Shown in pieces: positions 54,782 through 63,897 of a stretch of 64,000 nt of DNA. Source of the stretch: Cytophagales bacterium (lineage in GTDB: Bacteria; Bacteroidota; Bacteroidia; Cytophagales; Cytophagaceae); NCBI GenBank assembly GCA_004294225.1, contig REBA01000018.1, forward strand, positions 69,014 to 133,013, in the 5' to 3' direction. Position 1 is the stretch's first letter, and every line of letters begins with the position of its first letter. The position numbers were made by a program, and so were the translations under genes. The notes under the pieces are model-generated. The model had not been told where the DNA came from, did no database searches, and saw only the letters and a list, made by a program, of their open reading frames with translations.

Positions 54782-54961
54782 TTAAATTGCTTTAACTGTT
54801 ATTAAATGACTTACATGATTAATCATGCCTTGGATTTGCGGAGTTAATTGTACCTCAACTGATTTGTTGATTCTCCCTAAACCTAAGGCTTGTATTGTTT
54901 TTCTTTGAACGCTTGGTCTATCAATTAGACTTCTAACTTGCGTTATTTTAACCTTTGACAT
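54782..54961 (-). CDS. rpmD: 50S ribosomal protein uL30
   Basis: uL30 is a small beta-alpha-beta protein near the base of the 50S central protuberance. The sequence begins SKVKITQVRSLIDRPSVQRK and has TIQALGLGRINKSVEVQ, as in the family. I start at the ATG at 54961 (59 residues); an ATG four codons upstream overlaps rpsE and would add MVND. Confidence 0.94.
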   Translation of the reverse strand: MSKVKITQVRSLIDRPSVQRKTIQALGLGRINKSVEVQLTPQIQGMINHVSHLITVKAI

Positions 54962-54965
54962 ATCA

Positions 54966-55484
54966 TTAACCATTAAAAACTTTATTTAAATCTACACCTC
55001 TTGCTTCAGCAATAACGTGTGGTGCTCTCATTTTAAGCAGTGCATCAAAAGTTGCTTTAACCACATTGTGGGGATTAGATGAACCTTTAGATTTTGCTAA
55101 AACATCTTTTACTCCAGCACTTTCTAAAACTGCACGCATTGCACCTCCTGCTATAACACCTGTACCAGGGGCTGCAGGTTGAAGATATACATATCCTCCA
55201 GAAAACTTACCATGCATTGGATGAGGCAATGTATTTTTCATTACAGGAACTTTTATAAGATTCTTTTTAGCATCATCTATACCTTTAGTGATTGCATCTG
55301 TAACTTCGTTTGCTTTTCCTAATCCATAACCAACGACACCTTTTCCGTCTCCTACAACTACAATAGCAGCAAAACTAAATCTCCTACCGCCTTTTACAAC
55401 TTTTGCAACTCTTTGAATAGCTACAACTTTTTCTTTAAGTTCAATTTCGCTTGCTTTTACAGAGCGAAGGTTATTTTGTGTCAT
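54966..55484 (-). CDS. rpsE: 30S ribosomal protein uS5
   Basis: uS5 helps keep decoding accurate and lines the mRNA entry. The 172-residue protein has the double-stranded RNA-binding domain [20 protein letters not shown], then [19 protein letters not shown]. The C-terminal part has [19 protein letters not shown] and [16 protein letters not shown]. It follows rplR by 8 nt. Confidence 0.97.
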   Translation of the reverse strand: MTQNNLRSVKASEIELKEKVVAIQRVAKVVKGGRRFSFAAIVVVGDGKGVVGYGLGKANEVTDAITKGIDDAKKNLIKVPVMKNTLPHPMHGKFSGGYVYLQPAAPGTGVIAGGAMRAVLESAGVKDVLAKSKGSSNPHNVVKATFDALLKMRAPHVIAEARGVDLNKVFNG

Positions 55485-55492
55485 ATTATTTC

Positions 55493-55843
55493 TTAAAATT
55501 TAAGTCCACCTTCTCTTGCACCTTCTGCAAGAGCTTTAACTCTACCATGATATAAATAACCACTTCTGTCAAAAACAATTGAAGTGATACCATTTGCAAC
55601 AGCTTTTTCCGCCAACTGCTTACCTGCTTCTTTAGATAATTCAATCTTAGAACCTGTTGAATTAACAATTAACTTTGTAGAATAAGATAATAATGTATGA
55701 CCTTTTGAATCATCAATTATCTGAGCATACATATTATCATTACTTCTAAATACAGATAATCTTGGTTTAGATGAAGTTCCTGCAATTTTACCACGTATAC
55801 CTTTCCTGATTTTAGTTCTACGTAAATCTTTATTTGTTGCCAT
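55493..55843 (-). CDS. rplR: 50S ribosomal protein uL18
   Basis: uL18 binds 5S rRNA in the central protuberance. The 116-residue protein has [18 protein letters not shown] near residue 28 and [20 protein letters not shown]. It ends [13 protein letters not shown], the conserved family end. It lies between rplF and rpsE. Confidence 0.97.
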   Translation of the reverse strand: MATNKDLRRTKIRKGIRGKIAGTSSKPRLSVFRSNDNMYAQIIDDSKGHTLLSYSTKLIVNSTGSKIELSKEAGKQLAEKAVANGITSIVFDRSGYLYHGRVKALAEGAREGGLKF

Positions 55844-55865
55844 TAATCAATTTTTATATTTTATG

Positions 55866-56420
55866 TTATTTAGCAGCAGTTTTACCAGCTTTTCTTCTAA
55901 CAACCTCATTAACAAATCTAACACCTTTACCTTTGTAAGGCTCAACTTTTCTAAAGGATCTTATTTTAGCTGCAATTTGTCCTATAAGTTCTTTATCTAA
56001 AGACTCTAAAGTAACAATAGGATTTTTACCTTTATCAGTTACAGTTTTTACAGAAACTTCCGTAGGTAATGAGAAGAAAATCGCATGAGAATAACCCAAA
56101 CTTAATTCCAAAACATTTCCTGTTGCTGTAGCTTTATAACCAACCCCTACTAACTCTAATTCAATCTTATACCCTTCACTCACACCAATTACCATATTAT
56201 TGATTAATGAGCGATACAATCCATGTAGGGCTTTGTGTCTCTTCTGTTCTGTTGGTCTTGTAATTTGTAATTGACCATCCACAACATTAAGAGTTATATC
56301 TCTATCTATATTTCTAACCAAAGTTCCTTTAGGACCTTTTACAGTAATATCATTACTTGCTGATATGCTTACTTCAACTTTTGAAGGTAAGACTACGGGT
56401 TTATTTCCAATTCTAGACAT
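55866..56420 (-). CDS. rplF: 50S ribosomal protein uL6
   Basis: uL6 contacts the sarcin-ricin loop region. The 184-residue protein begins MSRIGNKPVVLPSKVEVSIS, has VKGPKGTLVRNIDRDI, and GVGYKATATGNVLELSLGYS. It ends PYKGKGVRFVNEVVRRKAGK, all diagnostic. An ATG three codons upstream is less likely as a start. Confidence 0.97.
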   Translation of the reverse strand: MSRIGNKPVVLPSKVEVSISASNDITVKGPKGTLVRNIDRDITLNVVDGQLQITRPTEQKRHKALHGLYRSLINNMVIGVSEGYKIELELVGVGYKATATGNVLELSLGYSHAIFFSLPTEVSVKTVTDKGKNPIVTLESLDKELIGQIAAKIRSFRKVEPYKGKGVRFVNEVVRRKAGKTAAK

Positions 56421-56432
56421 AATCAACAAATA

Positions 56433-56828
56433 TTAATAAATATAACACAATACCTCTCCACCAATATTCATATTTCTAGCTTCTTTATCTGTCATTACTC
56501 CTTTAGAAGTGGATAAGATAGCTACGCCTAAACCATTCAATACTCTAGGCAATTCTGTAGCAGGAGCATATTTTCTAAGACCTGGCTTACTTACTCTTTC
56601 AAGATTGGTAATAGCAGACTCTTTGGTAGATGAATTGTATTTAAGAGCTATTTTAATATTACCTTGAACACTATCAGTATCAAACTTATAGTTCAAGATA
56701 TACCCCTTATCAAAAAGAACTTTTGTTATTTCTTTTTTTAGAGAGGAAGAAGGTATCTCCACAATTCTATGATTTGCTTTAATCGCATTACGTAACCTCG
56801 TTAAGTAATCAGCAATTGGATCTGTCAT
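56433..56828 (-). CDS. rpsH: 30S ribosomal protein uS8
   Basis: uS8 binds the central domain of 16S rRNA and in E. coli also represses the spc operon. The 131-residue protein begins MTDPIADYLTRLRNAIKANH and has RVSKPGLRKYAPATELPRVL. It ends GVAILSTSKGVMTDKEARN and a short GEVLCYIY. A 66-nt spacer with a consensus promoter separates it from rpsN, whereas neighbouring spacers are much shorter. Confidence 0.97.
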   Translation of the reverse strand: MTDPIADYLTRLRNAIKANHRIVEIPSSSLKKEITKVLFDKGYILNYKFDTDSVQGNIKIALKYNSSTKESAITNLERVSKPGLRKYAPATELPRVLNGLGVAILSTSKGVMTDKEARNMNIGGEVLCYIY

Positions 56829-56861
56829 TTTTTTAAAGTTAATATTTTATAATCGGGGGTG

Positions 56862-56893
56862 CAAAGCTATGAAATTTTTCAACACAATGCAAA
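56862..56893 (-). promoter_or_regulatory. Internal promoter between rpsN and rpsH
   Basis: On the minus strand TTTG (56893-56890), 20 nt, then TAGCTTTG (56869-56862) is an excellent match to the Bacteroidota promoter. It starts right after the rpsN stop and ends 33 nt before the rpsH ATG. Confidence 0.7.
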
Positions 56894-56894
56894 C

Positions 56895-57164
56895 TTACCA
56901 ACTTGATTTAGTTAATCCAGGAATTTTTCCTGCAGATGCCATATCTCTAAACAACACCCTGCTAATGCCAAATTTCCTCATATATCCTCTTGGACGACCA
57001 GTAATTTTGCATCTATTATGAACTCTAACTTTTGAAGAACTTCTAGGTAACTTATCAAGTGCAACCCAGTCTCCAGCTGCTTTAAGTGCTGCTCTTTTAG
57101 CAGCAAACTTTGCAACTAGTTTAACTTTTTTCTCTCCTCTAGCTTTAATTGATTCTTTAGCCAT
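56895..57164 (-). CDS. rpsN: 30S ribosomal protein uS14 (zinc-free form)
   Basis: uS14 lies in the 30S head near the A site. The 89-residue protein begins [20 protein letters not shown] and ends [20 protein letters not shown] followed by [13 protein letters not shown]. It has one Cys only, so it is the long C-minus type rather than the 61-residue zinc-binding type. It is the last gene before an internal promoter. Confidence 0.96.
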   Translation of the reverse strand: MAKESIKARGEKKVKLVAKFAAKRAALKAAGDWVALDKLPRSSSKVRVHNRCKITGRPRGYMRKFGISRVLFRDMASAGKIPGLTKSSW

Positions 57165-57185
57165 TGTTATATATATGTAAGGTTC

Positions 57186-57740
57186 TTATTTTTTTTGATT
57201 TGAGAATGGCATTCCAAATTGTTTCAACAACTCTAAGCTTTCTTCATCAGTATTGGCAGTAGTAACAAAAGTAATATCCATACCTGATATCTTAGATACT
57301 TTATCAATACTAATCTCAGGGAAAATAATTTGCTCTTTTACTCCAAGTGTATAGTTTCCTCTTCCGTCAAAACCTTTATCATTAATACCTTTGAAATCTC
57401 TTACCCTTGGCAATGCTACTGTAATCAATCTATCAAAGAATTCATACATTTTATCACCTCTTAGAGTAACTTTTGCACCAATAGGTACATTAGCTCTTAA
57501 TTTGAAGTTAGATACATCAATTTTAGATTTGGTAGAAATTGCTTTTTGACCAGCAATAGCACTAATCTCATCTACTCCAATATCTATTAATTTTTTATCC
57601 GCTACAGCAGCACCTATACCTCTATTAATTACAATTTTAGTAATTTTTGGAGTCTGCATTGAGGATTTATATTGAAATTTAGCAACTAAAGCAGGTGCTA
57701 CTTCTTTTAAATATTTATCTTTTAATCTTGGATTAGCCAT
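57186..57740 (-). CDS. rplE: 50S ribosomal protein uL5
   Basis: uL5 binds 5S rRNA and the P-site tRNA elbow. The 184-residue protein has [40 protein letters not shown] and the family segment [18 protein letters not shown]. It ends [15 protein letters not shown]. Its start overlaps the rplX stop by 8 nt. Confidence 0.97.
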   Translation of the reverse strand: MANPRLKDKYLKEVAPALVAKFQYKSSMQTPKITKIVINRGIGAAVADKKLIDIGVDEISAIAGQKAISTKSKIDVSNFKLRANVPIGAKVTLRGDKMYEFFDRLITVALPRVRDFKGINDKGFDGRGNYTLGVKEQIIFPEISIDKVSKISGMDITFVTTANTDEESLELLKQFGMPFSNQKK

Positions 57741-58077
57741 TTTTAATTTCCTCCCCTGTTGTTTTAGCTATACGAACATATTTACCATCTTTAGAAAGCT
57801 TTTTAGAAATTCTAGAAGGCTTTCCTTTAGAATCCAAAATTTGAAGATTGGATATATGAATTGGAGCTTCTTTTTTTACAATAGAACCGTTTGGTTTTTG
57901 AGATGTAGGTTTAACGTGTCTAGAGACCATATTCAAACCTTCAACTATTGCTTTGTGTTCCTCTACATTAATGGATGTAATAACACCAGTTTTTCCTTTA
58001 GAATCACCAGAAGTAACAATTACTTTATCACCTCTTCTTAAGCTAAACTTAACTTTATTAGATATATTAGTTTTCAT
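57733..58077 (-). CDS. rplX: 50S ribosomal protein uL24
   Basis: uL24 is an assembly initiator of the 50S subunit near the exit tunnel. The 114-residue protein has a KOW motif ([20 protein letters not shown], then GVITSIN) and the following [14 protein letters not shown]. The [20 protein letters not shown] segment is also typical. It follows rplN by 3 nt and overlaps rplE. Confidence 0.96.
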   Translation of the reverse strand: MKTNISNKVKFSLRRGDKVIVTSGDSKGKTGVITSINVEEHKAIVEGLNMVSRHVKPTSQKPNGSIVKKEAPIHISNLQILDSKGKPSRISKKLSKDGKYVRIAKTTGEEIKNG

Positions 58078-58080
58078 AAA

Positions 58081-58449
58081 TTATAATACTTCTGGAGCTA
58101 ATGATACTATTTTCATGAATTGTTTTTCACGTAATTCTCTGGCTACAGGCCCAAAAATACGAGACCCTCTTGGCTCATCGTTATTATTTAATAAAACTGC
58201 AGCATTGTCGGAAAATCTAATATAAGAGCCATCTGGTCTTCTAACTTCCTTAGAAGTTCTTACAATAACAGCTTTTGATACGCTTCCTTTTTTTACATTG
58301 CTAGAGGATATGGCAGACTTGATAGCCACCACAACTTTATCTCCAAGAGATGCATATTTCTTCTTGGTTCCACCTAACACTCTTATTACTAATACCTCTT
58401 TTGCTCCGCTGTTGTCTGCAACAGTAAGCCTTGATTCTTGTTGTACCAT
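58081..58449 (-). CDS. rplN: 50S ribosomal protein uL14
   Basis: uL14 forms bridge B8 with the 30S subunit and binds RsfS. The 122-residue protein begins [20 protein letters not shown], has [12 protein letters not shown], and [19 protein letters not shown]. It ends [20 protein letters not shown], all as in the family. Confidence 0.97.
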   Translation of the reverse strand: MVQQESRLTVADNSGAKEVLVIRVLGGTKKKYASLGDKVVVAIKSAISSSNVKKGSVSKAVIVRTSKEVRRPDGSYIRFSDNAAVLLNNNDEPRGSRIFGPVARELREKQFMKIVSLAPEVL

Positions 58450-58466
58450 ATCCTATTATCAGTATA

Positions 58467-58742
58467 TTACTTAACTCTTTCCAAGACTTCTACAAGTCTC
58501 CATCTTTTATTTTTACTCAATGGACGTACTTCCATTATCTTTACTGTATCACCTATATTACAAGTGTTACTCTCGTCGTGAGCCATCAACTTAGTAGATT
58601 TATGAATAAATTTTTCATACTTACCATGTTTCACCTTTCTCTCAACAACTACAGTAATAGACTTTGTCATTTTATTACTAACAACTTTACCTATTCTTTC
58701 TTTTCTAAGATTTCTATCTTGTGTTGTAACTGTAGTCTCCAT
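58467..58742 (-). CDS. rpsQ: 30S ribosomal protein uS17
   Basis: uS17 is a primary 16S rRNA binder with an OB fold. The 91-residue protein has [20 protein letters not shown], the basic loop [20 protein letters not shown], and [20 protein letters not shown]. It is directly downstream of rpmC with a 1-nt gap. Confidence 0.96.
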   Translation of the reverse strand: METTVTTQDRNLRKERIGKVVSNKMTKSITVVVERKVKHGKYEKFIHKSTKLMAHDESNTCNIGDTVKIMEVRPLSKNKRWRLVEVLERVK

Positions 58743-58743
58743 A

Positions 58744-58935
58744 CTATTTAATATCTTTTTTTGTAGCTTCTGTTAATAATCTAGCGACAGCTTTTTTAGC
58801 TTTTCTTATACTTGATGTATTCTCAATTGGTGATATTGCATGCGAGAATTTCAATTTAGAAACTATTTCTTTTTGCGCTAATATTTGGGTTTTAATCTCA
58901 CTAGGAGATAACTTTTTAATTTCTGAATTTTTCAT
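58744..58935 (-). CDS. rpmC: 50S ribosomal protein uL29
   Basis: uL29 is a two-helix protein at the exit tunnel, next to the trigger factor site. The 63-residue form beginning [17 protein letters not shown] matches the family start. I therefore chose the ATG at 58935; an ATG at 58950 would overlap rplP by 11 nt and add MSSNF. The rest ([20 protein letters not shown]) is typical. Confidence 0.94.
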   Translation of the reverse strand: MKNSEIKKLSPSEIKTQILAQKEIVSKLKFSHAISPIENTSSIRKAKKAVARLLTEATKKDIK

Positions 58936-58939
58936 AAAA

Positions 58940-59356
58940 TTAGATGACATCTGGTTTTACAACAAACCTAGTTGATACTGGTAATTTTCCTTGAGCTAAT
59001 CTTAAGGCTTCTTGTGCTAATTCTTTTGATACACCTCCAGCTTCGAAAAGAATAGTTCCAGGTTTTACTATAGCTACCCAATATTCTGGTGCTCCTTTAC
59101 CTTTACCCATACGTACTTCAGCAGGCTTTTTAGTAATAGGTTTATCAGGGAAAATTCTAATCCATACTTGTCCTTCACGTTTCATCGCACGAGTAATAGC
59201 AATTCTACATGCTTCCAACTGACGAGAAGTGATAAAGCCAGGCTCTAAAGATTTTATTCCATAAGACCCAAATTCTATATTTGCACCCCTTGTAGCAATT
59301 CCTTTGATTTTACCTTTTTGTTGCTTTCTAAACTTAGTCCTTTTAGGCTGTAACAT
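58940..59356 (-). CDS. rplP: 50S ribosomal protein uL16
   Basis: uL16 helps position the A-site tRNA and is a late-assembly protein. The 138-residue protein begins [20 protein letters not shown] and has the [14 protein letters not shown]-type segment as [20 protein letters not shown]. It also has [15 protein letters not shown], the tRNA-contacting loop. The sequence is full length. Confidence 0.97.
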   Translation of the reverse strand: MLQPKRTKFRKQQKGKIKGIATRGANIEFGSYGIKSLEPGFITSRQLEACRIAITRAMKREGQVWIRIFPDKPITKKPAEVRMGKGKGAPEYWVAIVKPGTILFEAGGVSKELAQEALRLAQGKLPVSTRFVVKPDVI

Positions 59357-59380
59357 TATAATATTATTTAATCAATTCAA

Positions 59381-60163
59381 TTAATTTTTAGCTTTTCTAT
59401 CTCCAGATCTTTTATTATCTGATTTAGGGTCTCTTCTTCTTCTATCAGCAGGAAATTTATTATTTGGTTCAGAAGAATTAGAAGAGTTAGCATTTGAAGA
59501 GGAAGTGCTTAATCCTATATTTGGGGAAAGATCTCTTTTCCCAAATACCATTCCTTTAAATATCCAAACCTTAATCCCTATTTTACCATAAACAGTTAGT
59601 GCTTCTGAAAGTGCATAATCAACATCAGCTCTAAGGGTATGCAATGGAATTTGTCCTTCTTTATACTGATCGCTTCTGGCCATCTCTGCACCACCTAATC
59701 TTCCTGATAATTTTACTTTTATACCTAAAGCACCAACTCTCATTGTAGATGCAATAGCTTGTTTCATTGCTCTTCTGTAAGATATTCTAGCTTGTAACTG
59801 TTGTGCAATAGATTCTCCTACTAGTTTTGCATCTAGTTCAGGTCTTTTAATTTCAAAAATATTAATTTGAATATCTTTACCTGTAATTTTCTTTAATTCT
59901 TCTTTTATATTATCAACCTCGGTTCCACCTTTTCCAATGACAACACCTGGTCTTGCAGTATTTATAGTAATTGTAACTCTTTTCAAAGTACGTTCTATAA
60001 TGATTTTAGAAATCCCTCCTTTAGGAATTCTTGCCATTATATAGTTTCTGATTTTCTCGTCTTCAACTAATTTTTCTGCGAAAGTTTTACCTCCGTACCA
60101 GTTTGAATCCCAACCTTTAACTATTCCTAACCTGAAACCTATTGGATTTACTTTTTGACCCAT
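59381..60163 (-). CDS. rpsC: 30S ribosomal protein uS3 with disordered C-terminal tail
   Basis: uS3 lines the mRNA entry tunnel. The 260-residue protein begins [20 protein letters not shown] and has a KH domain ([20 protein letters not shown]). The C-terminal domain reads [20 protein letters not shown] and [12 protein letters not shown]. After about residue 215 comes a tail rich in Ser, Asn, Arg and Lys ([20 protein letters not shown]) that is not part of the core fold. Confidence 0.96.
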   Translation of the reverse strand: MGQKVNPIGFRLGIVKGWDSNWYGGKTFAEKLVEDEKIRNYIMARIPKGGISKIIIERTLKRVTITINTARPGVVIGKGGTEVDNIKEELKKITGKDIQINIFEIKRPELDAKLVGESIAQQLQARISYRRAMKQAIASTMRVGALGIKVKLSGRLGGAEMARSDQYKEGQIPLHTLRADVDYALSEALTVYGKIGIKVWIFKGMVFGKRDLSPNIGLSTSSSNANSSNSSEPNNKFPADRRRRDPKSDNKRSGDRKAKN

Positions 60164-60187
60164 TGTTTTATATTTTTAATATACTAA

Positions 60188-60733
60188 TTAAGCTTTTTTA
60201 GATTTGGTTGTTTTTGCAACTGGTGTTTTTACAACTTTAGTTTTAGTAGTTTTTGCTTCAACTTTTTCCTCGATGATTTCAGCATCTGTAACTACGCTTG
60301 ACTTCTCTATAGTTTTTCCACCAATCGAAGAAATCTGAAGGGAAACATGGTTAGATCTTTTTCTAACTCTATGGGCTCTACCTTGAGGTGCTGGTCTTAA
60401 TCTCTTCATAATAGCTCCACCATCAACAAAGATTTCAGATACTATTAATTCATATTGATCTATTTGACCATGAGTTAATTCCCATGATGCCATTGCACTT
60501 AATAACAATTTTTCTAATCTAGGAGCTCCAGACTTTGATTGGAACTTCAATACTGCTAATGCTTTATTTACTTCTAAACCTCTTATCAAGTCAGCGACTA
60601 ATCTCATCTTTCTTGTAGAAGTCGGAACATTAATAAGTTTTACATTAACTGGTCCATTTTTCTTAGCAACAGATTCAGCTTGTTTTTTCTGTCTTCTTAT
60701 AACAGATTTTCTTTGTTTGATTACTGTCTCCAT
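60188..60733 (-). CDS. rplV: 50S ribosomal protein uL22 with terminal extensions
   Basis: uL22 has a loop that narrows the exit tunnel. The core (residues about 28-140) has [34 protein letters not shown] and [20 protein letters not shown]. The 181-residue protein is longer than usual: about 25 basic residues precede the core. A Lys/Thr/Val-rich tail ([20 protein letters not shown]) follows it. It lies 2 nt from rpsS. Confidence 0.95.
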   Translation of the reverse strand: METVIKQRKSVIRRQKKQAESVAKKNGPVNVKLINVPTSTRKMRLVADLIRGLEVNKALAVLKFQSKSGAPRLEKLLLSAMASWELTHGQIDQYELIVSEIFVDGGAIMKRLRPAPQGRAHRVRKRSNHVSLQISSIGGKTIEKSSVVTDAEIIEEKVEAKTTKTKVVKTPVAKTTKSKKA

Positions 60734-60735
60734 TT

Positions 60736-61011
60736 CTATTTACCTTTATCTTTTTTTGCTGTATGACCACGGAAATTTCTAGTTGGTGAAAATTCACCAA
60801 GTTTATGCCCAACCATATTTTCAGTTACATAAACTGGAATAAATTTATTGCCATTATGAACTGCAAATGTGTGACCTACAAAATCTGGAGAAATCATTGA
60901 TCTTCTTGACCAAGTTTTAACAACAGTTTTTTTATCGGCTTGATTCAATGCCTGAACTTTATTGTCCAAACGAAAATCAATATATGGCCCTTTTTTAAGC
61001 GAACGTCCCAT
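60736..61011 (-). CDS. rpsS: 30S ribosomal protein uS19
   Basis: uS19 sits in the 30S head and contacts uS13. The 91-residue protein begins [20 protein letters not shown] and has [20 protein letters not shown]. It ends [20 protein letters not shown], a canonical family sequence. It follows rplB by 4 nt. Confidence 0.97.
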   Translation of the reverse strand: MGRSLKKGPYIDFRLDNKVQALNQADKKTVVKTWSRRSMISPDFVGHTFAVHNGNKFIPVYVTENMVGHKLGEFSPTRNFRGHTAKKDKGK

Positions 61012-61015
61012 TAAT

Positions 61016-61840
61016 TTATTTTTTTCTTCTTGAAACTATAAGATTATCTGAATATTTATTGTTAGATCTAGTTTTCATACCTTTAGTGTATAAACCATTT
61101 CTTGATCTTGGATGACCTCCTGAAGCTCTACCTTCACCACCTCCCATTGGGTGATCTACTGGGTTCATTGCTACACCTCTTGTTCTTGGTCTTACACCTA
61201 ACCATCTTTTTCTACCTGCTTTTCCAAGATTTACATTCATATGGTCACCATTAGAAACGGTACCAATAGTAGCAAAGCAAGTACATAGAACCAATCTCAT
61301 TTCTCCAGAAGGAAGTTTTATTGTTGCAAACTTTCCATCTCTAGCTACTAATTGACCATAGGTTCCAGCACTTCTGCAAATAGATGCCCCTTTACCTACT
61401 TTTAACTCTATATTATGAATAACAGTACCCATTGGAATATTTGCCAAAGGCATTGCATTTCCTATTTCTGGAACAACTTGTTGACCTGACAATACAGTAG
61501 AACCTACTTTAATATTCTCTGGTGCAATAATGTATCTTTTTTCTCCGTCTGCGTAAGCTAATAAAGCAATTCTAGCTGTTCTATTAGGATCATATTCTAC
61601 AGATTTAACTATAGCAGGGATATCGTGTTTGTCTCTTTTAAAATCAATAATTCTATATTGTTTTTTATGACCACCACCGATATACCTCATGGTCATTTTA
61701 CCTTCGCTATTCCTACCACCAGACTTTTTAATGGGCATCATTAAAGACTTCTCAGGTTGACTTGATGTTATCTCATCAAACGTAGGAGCTATTCTAAAAC
61801 GCTGACCTGGTGTTATTGGTCTTAACTTTCTAACTGACAT
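61016..61840 (-). CDS. rplB: 50S ribosomal protein uL2
   Basis: uL2 is needed for subunit association and lies close to the peptidyl transferase centre. The 274-residue protein has [20 protein letters not shown] and the SH3-like middle domain with [20 protein letters not shown]. The conserved end [20 protein letters not shown] holds the His important for activity. It lies 10 nt after rplW. Confidence 0.97.
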   Translation of the reverse strand: MSVRKLRPITPGQRFRIAPTFDEITSSQPEKSLMMPIKKSGGRNSEGKMTMRYIGGGHKKQYRIIDFKRDKHDIPAIVKSVEYDPNRTARIALLAYADGEKRYIIAPENIKVGSTVLSGQQVVPEIGNAMPLANIPMGTVIHNIELKVGKGASICRSAGTYGQLVARDGKFATIKLPSGEMRLVLCTCFATIGTVSNGDHMNVNLGKAGRKRWLGVRPRTRGVAMNPVDHPMGGGEGRASGGHPRSRNGLYTKGMKTRSNNKYSDNLIVSRRKK

Positions 61841-61850
61841 AACTTAATAC

Positions 61851-62138
61851 TTATATTCCTGAATAAAAATCTATAATTTCACCAGTTGCTACAGTAACAT
61901 AGGCCTTCTTATATGAACCACTATTACCTACAAGCACTTTTGACTTTGTGTTTCTACTTTTTACTTTACCTGATGCAATAAGTGTTCTAACAGACTGAAC
62001 ATTTACACCGTATGTTTTTTCAACATAGGTCTTAATTTGAATCTTGTTGGCTTTTTTTGCAACAATGAACCCATAAGTTCCTTTTTCGTTCTGGGCTGTA
62101 ACCTTCTCGGTTACTAAGGGTTTAATTACTATATCCAT
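61851..62138 (-). CDS. rplW: 50S ribosomal protein uL23
   Basis: uL23 is the docking site for trigger factor and SRP at the tunnel exit. The 95-residue protein begins MDIVIKPLVTEKVTAQNEKG and has YGFIVAKKANKIQIKTYVEK, then TYGVNVQSVRTLIASGKVKS. It is 2 nt from rplD. Confidence 0.95.
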   Translation of the reverse strand: MDIVIKPLVTEKVTAQNEKGTYGFIVAKKANKIQIKTYVEKTYGVNVQSVRTLIASGKVKSRNTKSKVLVGNSGSYKKAYVTVATGEIIDFYSGI

Positions 62139-62140
62139 AA

Positions 62141-62767
62141 TTAATTTAGAATACTTTCTAATTTAGAAAATGATTTTTCTAATAATACAATTTTTTCTGC
62201 ATTCAAAATATCATAAGTGCAAAGATCTTCTACTTGAACAACTTGAGTAGATAAGATGTTTCTACTTGCTAGAACTGCATTATCATTCTTTTCATCAAGT
62301 ACAAAAAGTGTTTTCTTGTTATCTTGACTTAAATCTTTCAAAAGCGAAACAAATAGTTTAGTTTTTGGTGAATCGAACTTTACAGCATCTAAAACTATAA
62401 TTGCTTGTTCTTTCAACTTATAAGAGAAAGCTGATTTTCTTGCTAGAGATTTAACTTTTTTATTCAATTTGAAAGCGTAATCTCTTGGTCTTGGTCCAAA
62501 TATTCTACCTCCTCCTTTGATAGTACCAGATTTTGCACTACCTGCTCTTGCACCACCAGTTCCTTTTTGCTTTTTTAACTTTCTAGTTGAACCTGCTACT
62601 TCATTACGCTCTTTAGCTTTATGAGTACCTTGTCTTTGATTAGCCAAATATTGTTTTACATCCAAATATATCGCATGATCATTAGGCTCTGTACTATATA
62701 TTGATTCAGAAATTATTACTTTTCTGCCTGTATCAATTCCTTTATTATTTAAAACAGATAATTCCAT
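62141..62767 (-). CDS. rplD: 50S ribosomal protein uL4
   Basis: uL4 has a long loop that reaches the exit tunnel, and in E. coli it represses the S10 operon. The 208-residue protein has ANQRQGTHKAKERNEVAGST and the loop GTGGARAGSAKSGTIKGGGR, then IFGPRPRDYAFKLNKKVKSL. The ATG at 62767 was chosen over one four codons upstream that overlaps rplC. Whether leader-based control exists here is unknown. Confidence 0.96.
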   Translation of the reverse strand: MELSVLNNKGIDTGRKVIISESIYSTEPNDHAIYLDVKQYLANQRQGTHKAKERNEVAGSTRKLKKQKGTGGARAGSAKSGTIKGGGRIFGPRPRDYAFKLNKKVKSLARKSAFSYKLKEQAIIVLDAVKFDSPKTKLFVSLLKDLSQDNKKTLFVLDEKNDNAVLASRNILSTQVVQVEDLCTYDILNAEKIVLLEKSFSKLESILN

Positions 62768-62768
62768 A

Positions 62769-63389
62769 TTATTTTTCAAGAATTACAAATGAATTTTTAG
62801 CACCAGGTACTGCTCCTGATATAAGCACTAGATTTTTTTCTGGATATATTTTAAGAATTTCTAGATTTTGAACTTTCACTCTATCATTACCCATTCTTCC
62901 AGCCATTCTAGTTCCTTTAAATACTCTTGCAGGAAAAGAACAAGCTCCTATAGAACCTGGATGTCTTAATCTGTTGTGCTGACCGTGTGTTTGACCTCCA
63001 ACTCCAGAAAAACCATGTCTTTTAACTACACCTTGAAAACCTTTACCTTTAGAGGTACCAATAGCTGTAATTAAATCTCCTTCTGCAAATAAATCACTTA
63101 ATGTCAATTGTTGACCAACAGTAACAGAACTAGTGAATTTTTTAAATTCTACAAGTTTTCTTTTGGGTGATATTTTAGATTTCGCTAAATGACCGATTTC
63201 AGCTTTCGATAATGATTTTTCTTTACAATCATCATAGGCAAGTTGAACAGCAGTATAGCCATCTTTCTCTTTAGTTTTTAATTGAGACACAACCGAAGGA
63301 GTGGCTTCTATTAAGGTACAACCGATACTTTTACCGTCTTCGGTAAAGTAACTTGTCATTCCAATTTTCTTTCCTATAAGTCCAGACAT
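62769..63389 (-). CDS. rplC: 50S ribosomal protein uL3
   Basis: uL3 is an early assembly protein whose loop nears the peptidyl transferase centre. The 206-residue protein begins [20 protein letters not shown] and has [20 protein letters not shown], then [20 protein letters not shown]. The Gln in the conserved loop is the usual PrmB methylation site. It is the first gene after its own promoter; an ATG three codons upstream is less likely as start. Confidence 0.97.
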   Translation of the reverse strand: MSGLIGKKIGMTSYFTEDGKSIGCTLIEATPSVVSQLKTKEKDGYTAVQLAYDDCKEKSLSKAEIGHLAKSKISPKRKLVEFKKFTSSVTVGQQLTLSDLFAEGDLITAIGTSKGKGFQGVVKRHGFSGVGGQTHGQHNRLRHPGSIGACSFPARVFKGTRMAGRMGNDRVKVQNLEILKIYPEKNLVLISGAVPGAKNSFVILEK

Positions 63390-63443
63390 AAATGTCAAAA
63401 GTTATTAATTTAATATTTTTTAGAGTGTCTAAAAAACGGATTG

Positions 63444-63474
63444 CAAAGATACGAAAACAAACTAGGCAATCAAA
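63444..63474 (-). promoter_or_regulatory. Promoter of the rplC ribosomal operon
   Basis: On the minus strand TTTG (63474-63471), 19 nt, then TATCTTTG (63451-63444), a full match to the Bacteroidota promoter. It is 55 nt upstream of the rplC ATG, between the rpsJ terminator and rplC. Confidence 0.8.
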
Positions 63475-63503
63475 TTTTTATTCACATTTTTTTATTCGTT
63501 CAT

Positions 63504-63542
63504 TTTAGGGGAAAAAAAAGAACCAAATAGATTTGGTTCTTT
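63504..63542 (-). terminator. Terminator after rpsJ
   Basis: AAAGAACCAAAT and ATTTGGTTCTTT form a near-perfect hairpin with a tight loop, 22 nt past the rpsJ stop. On the minus strand it is followed by a run of eight T, the mark of an intrinsic terminator. Confidence 0.85.
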
Positions 63543-63564
63543 CCAAATGTTTCCTTTAATAACG

Positions 63565-63870
63565 TTATACTTTAATCTCTACTTCTACACCACTTGGCAA
63601 TTCAAGTTTCATAAGTGCATCTACAGTTTTAGTACTTGTAGAGTATATATCTACAAGACGTTTATAAGTGCATATTTGAAATTGCTCTCTTGCTTTTTTA
63701 TTTACGTGAGGCGACTTAAGAACTGTATAAATTTCTTTTTCTGTAGGAAGTGGAATTGGACCGCTAACTATTGCACCTGTAGATTTTACAGCTCTTACTA
63801 TCTTCTCAGATGATTTATCTACTAAGCTATGATCGAATGACTTTAACTTAATTCTGATTTTTTGATTCAT
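63565..63870 (-). CDS. rpsJ: 30S ribosomal protein uS10
   Basis: uS10 is a 30S head protein and, with NusB, part of antitermination complexes. The 101-residue protein has [20 protein letters not shown], then [20 protein letters not shown] and [20 protein letters not shown], all diagnostic. It lies 27 nt after fusA on the same strand and is closed by a terminator, so it appears to belong to the fusA operon and not to the rplC operon. Confidence 0.97.
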   Translation of the reverse strand: MNQKIRIKLKSFDHSLVDKSSEKIVRAVKSTGAIVSGPIPLPTEKEIYTVLKSPHVNKKAREQFQICTYKRLVDIYSTSTKTVDALMKLELPSGVEVEIKV

Positions 63871-63897
63871 GATAATTATTTACTCTAATTAAAAGTT

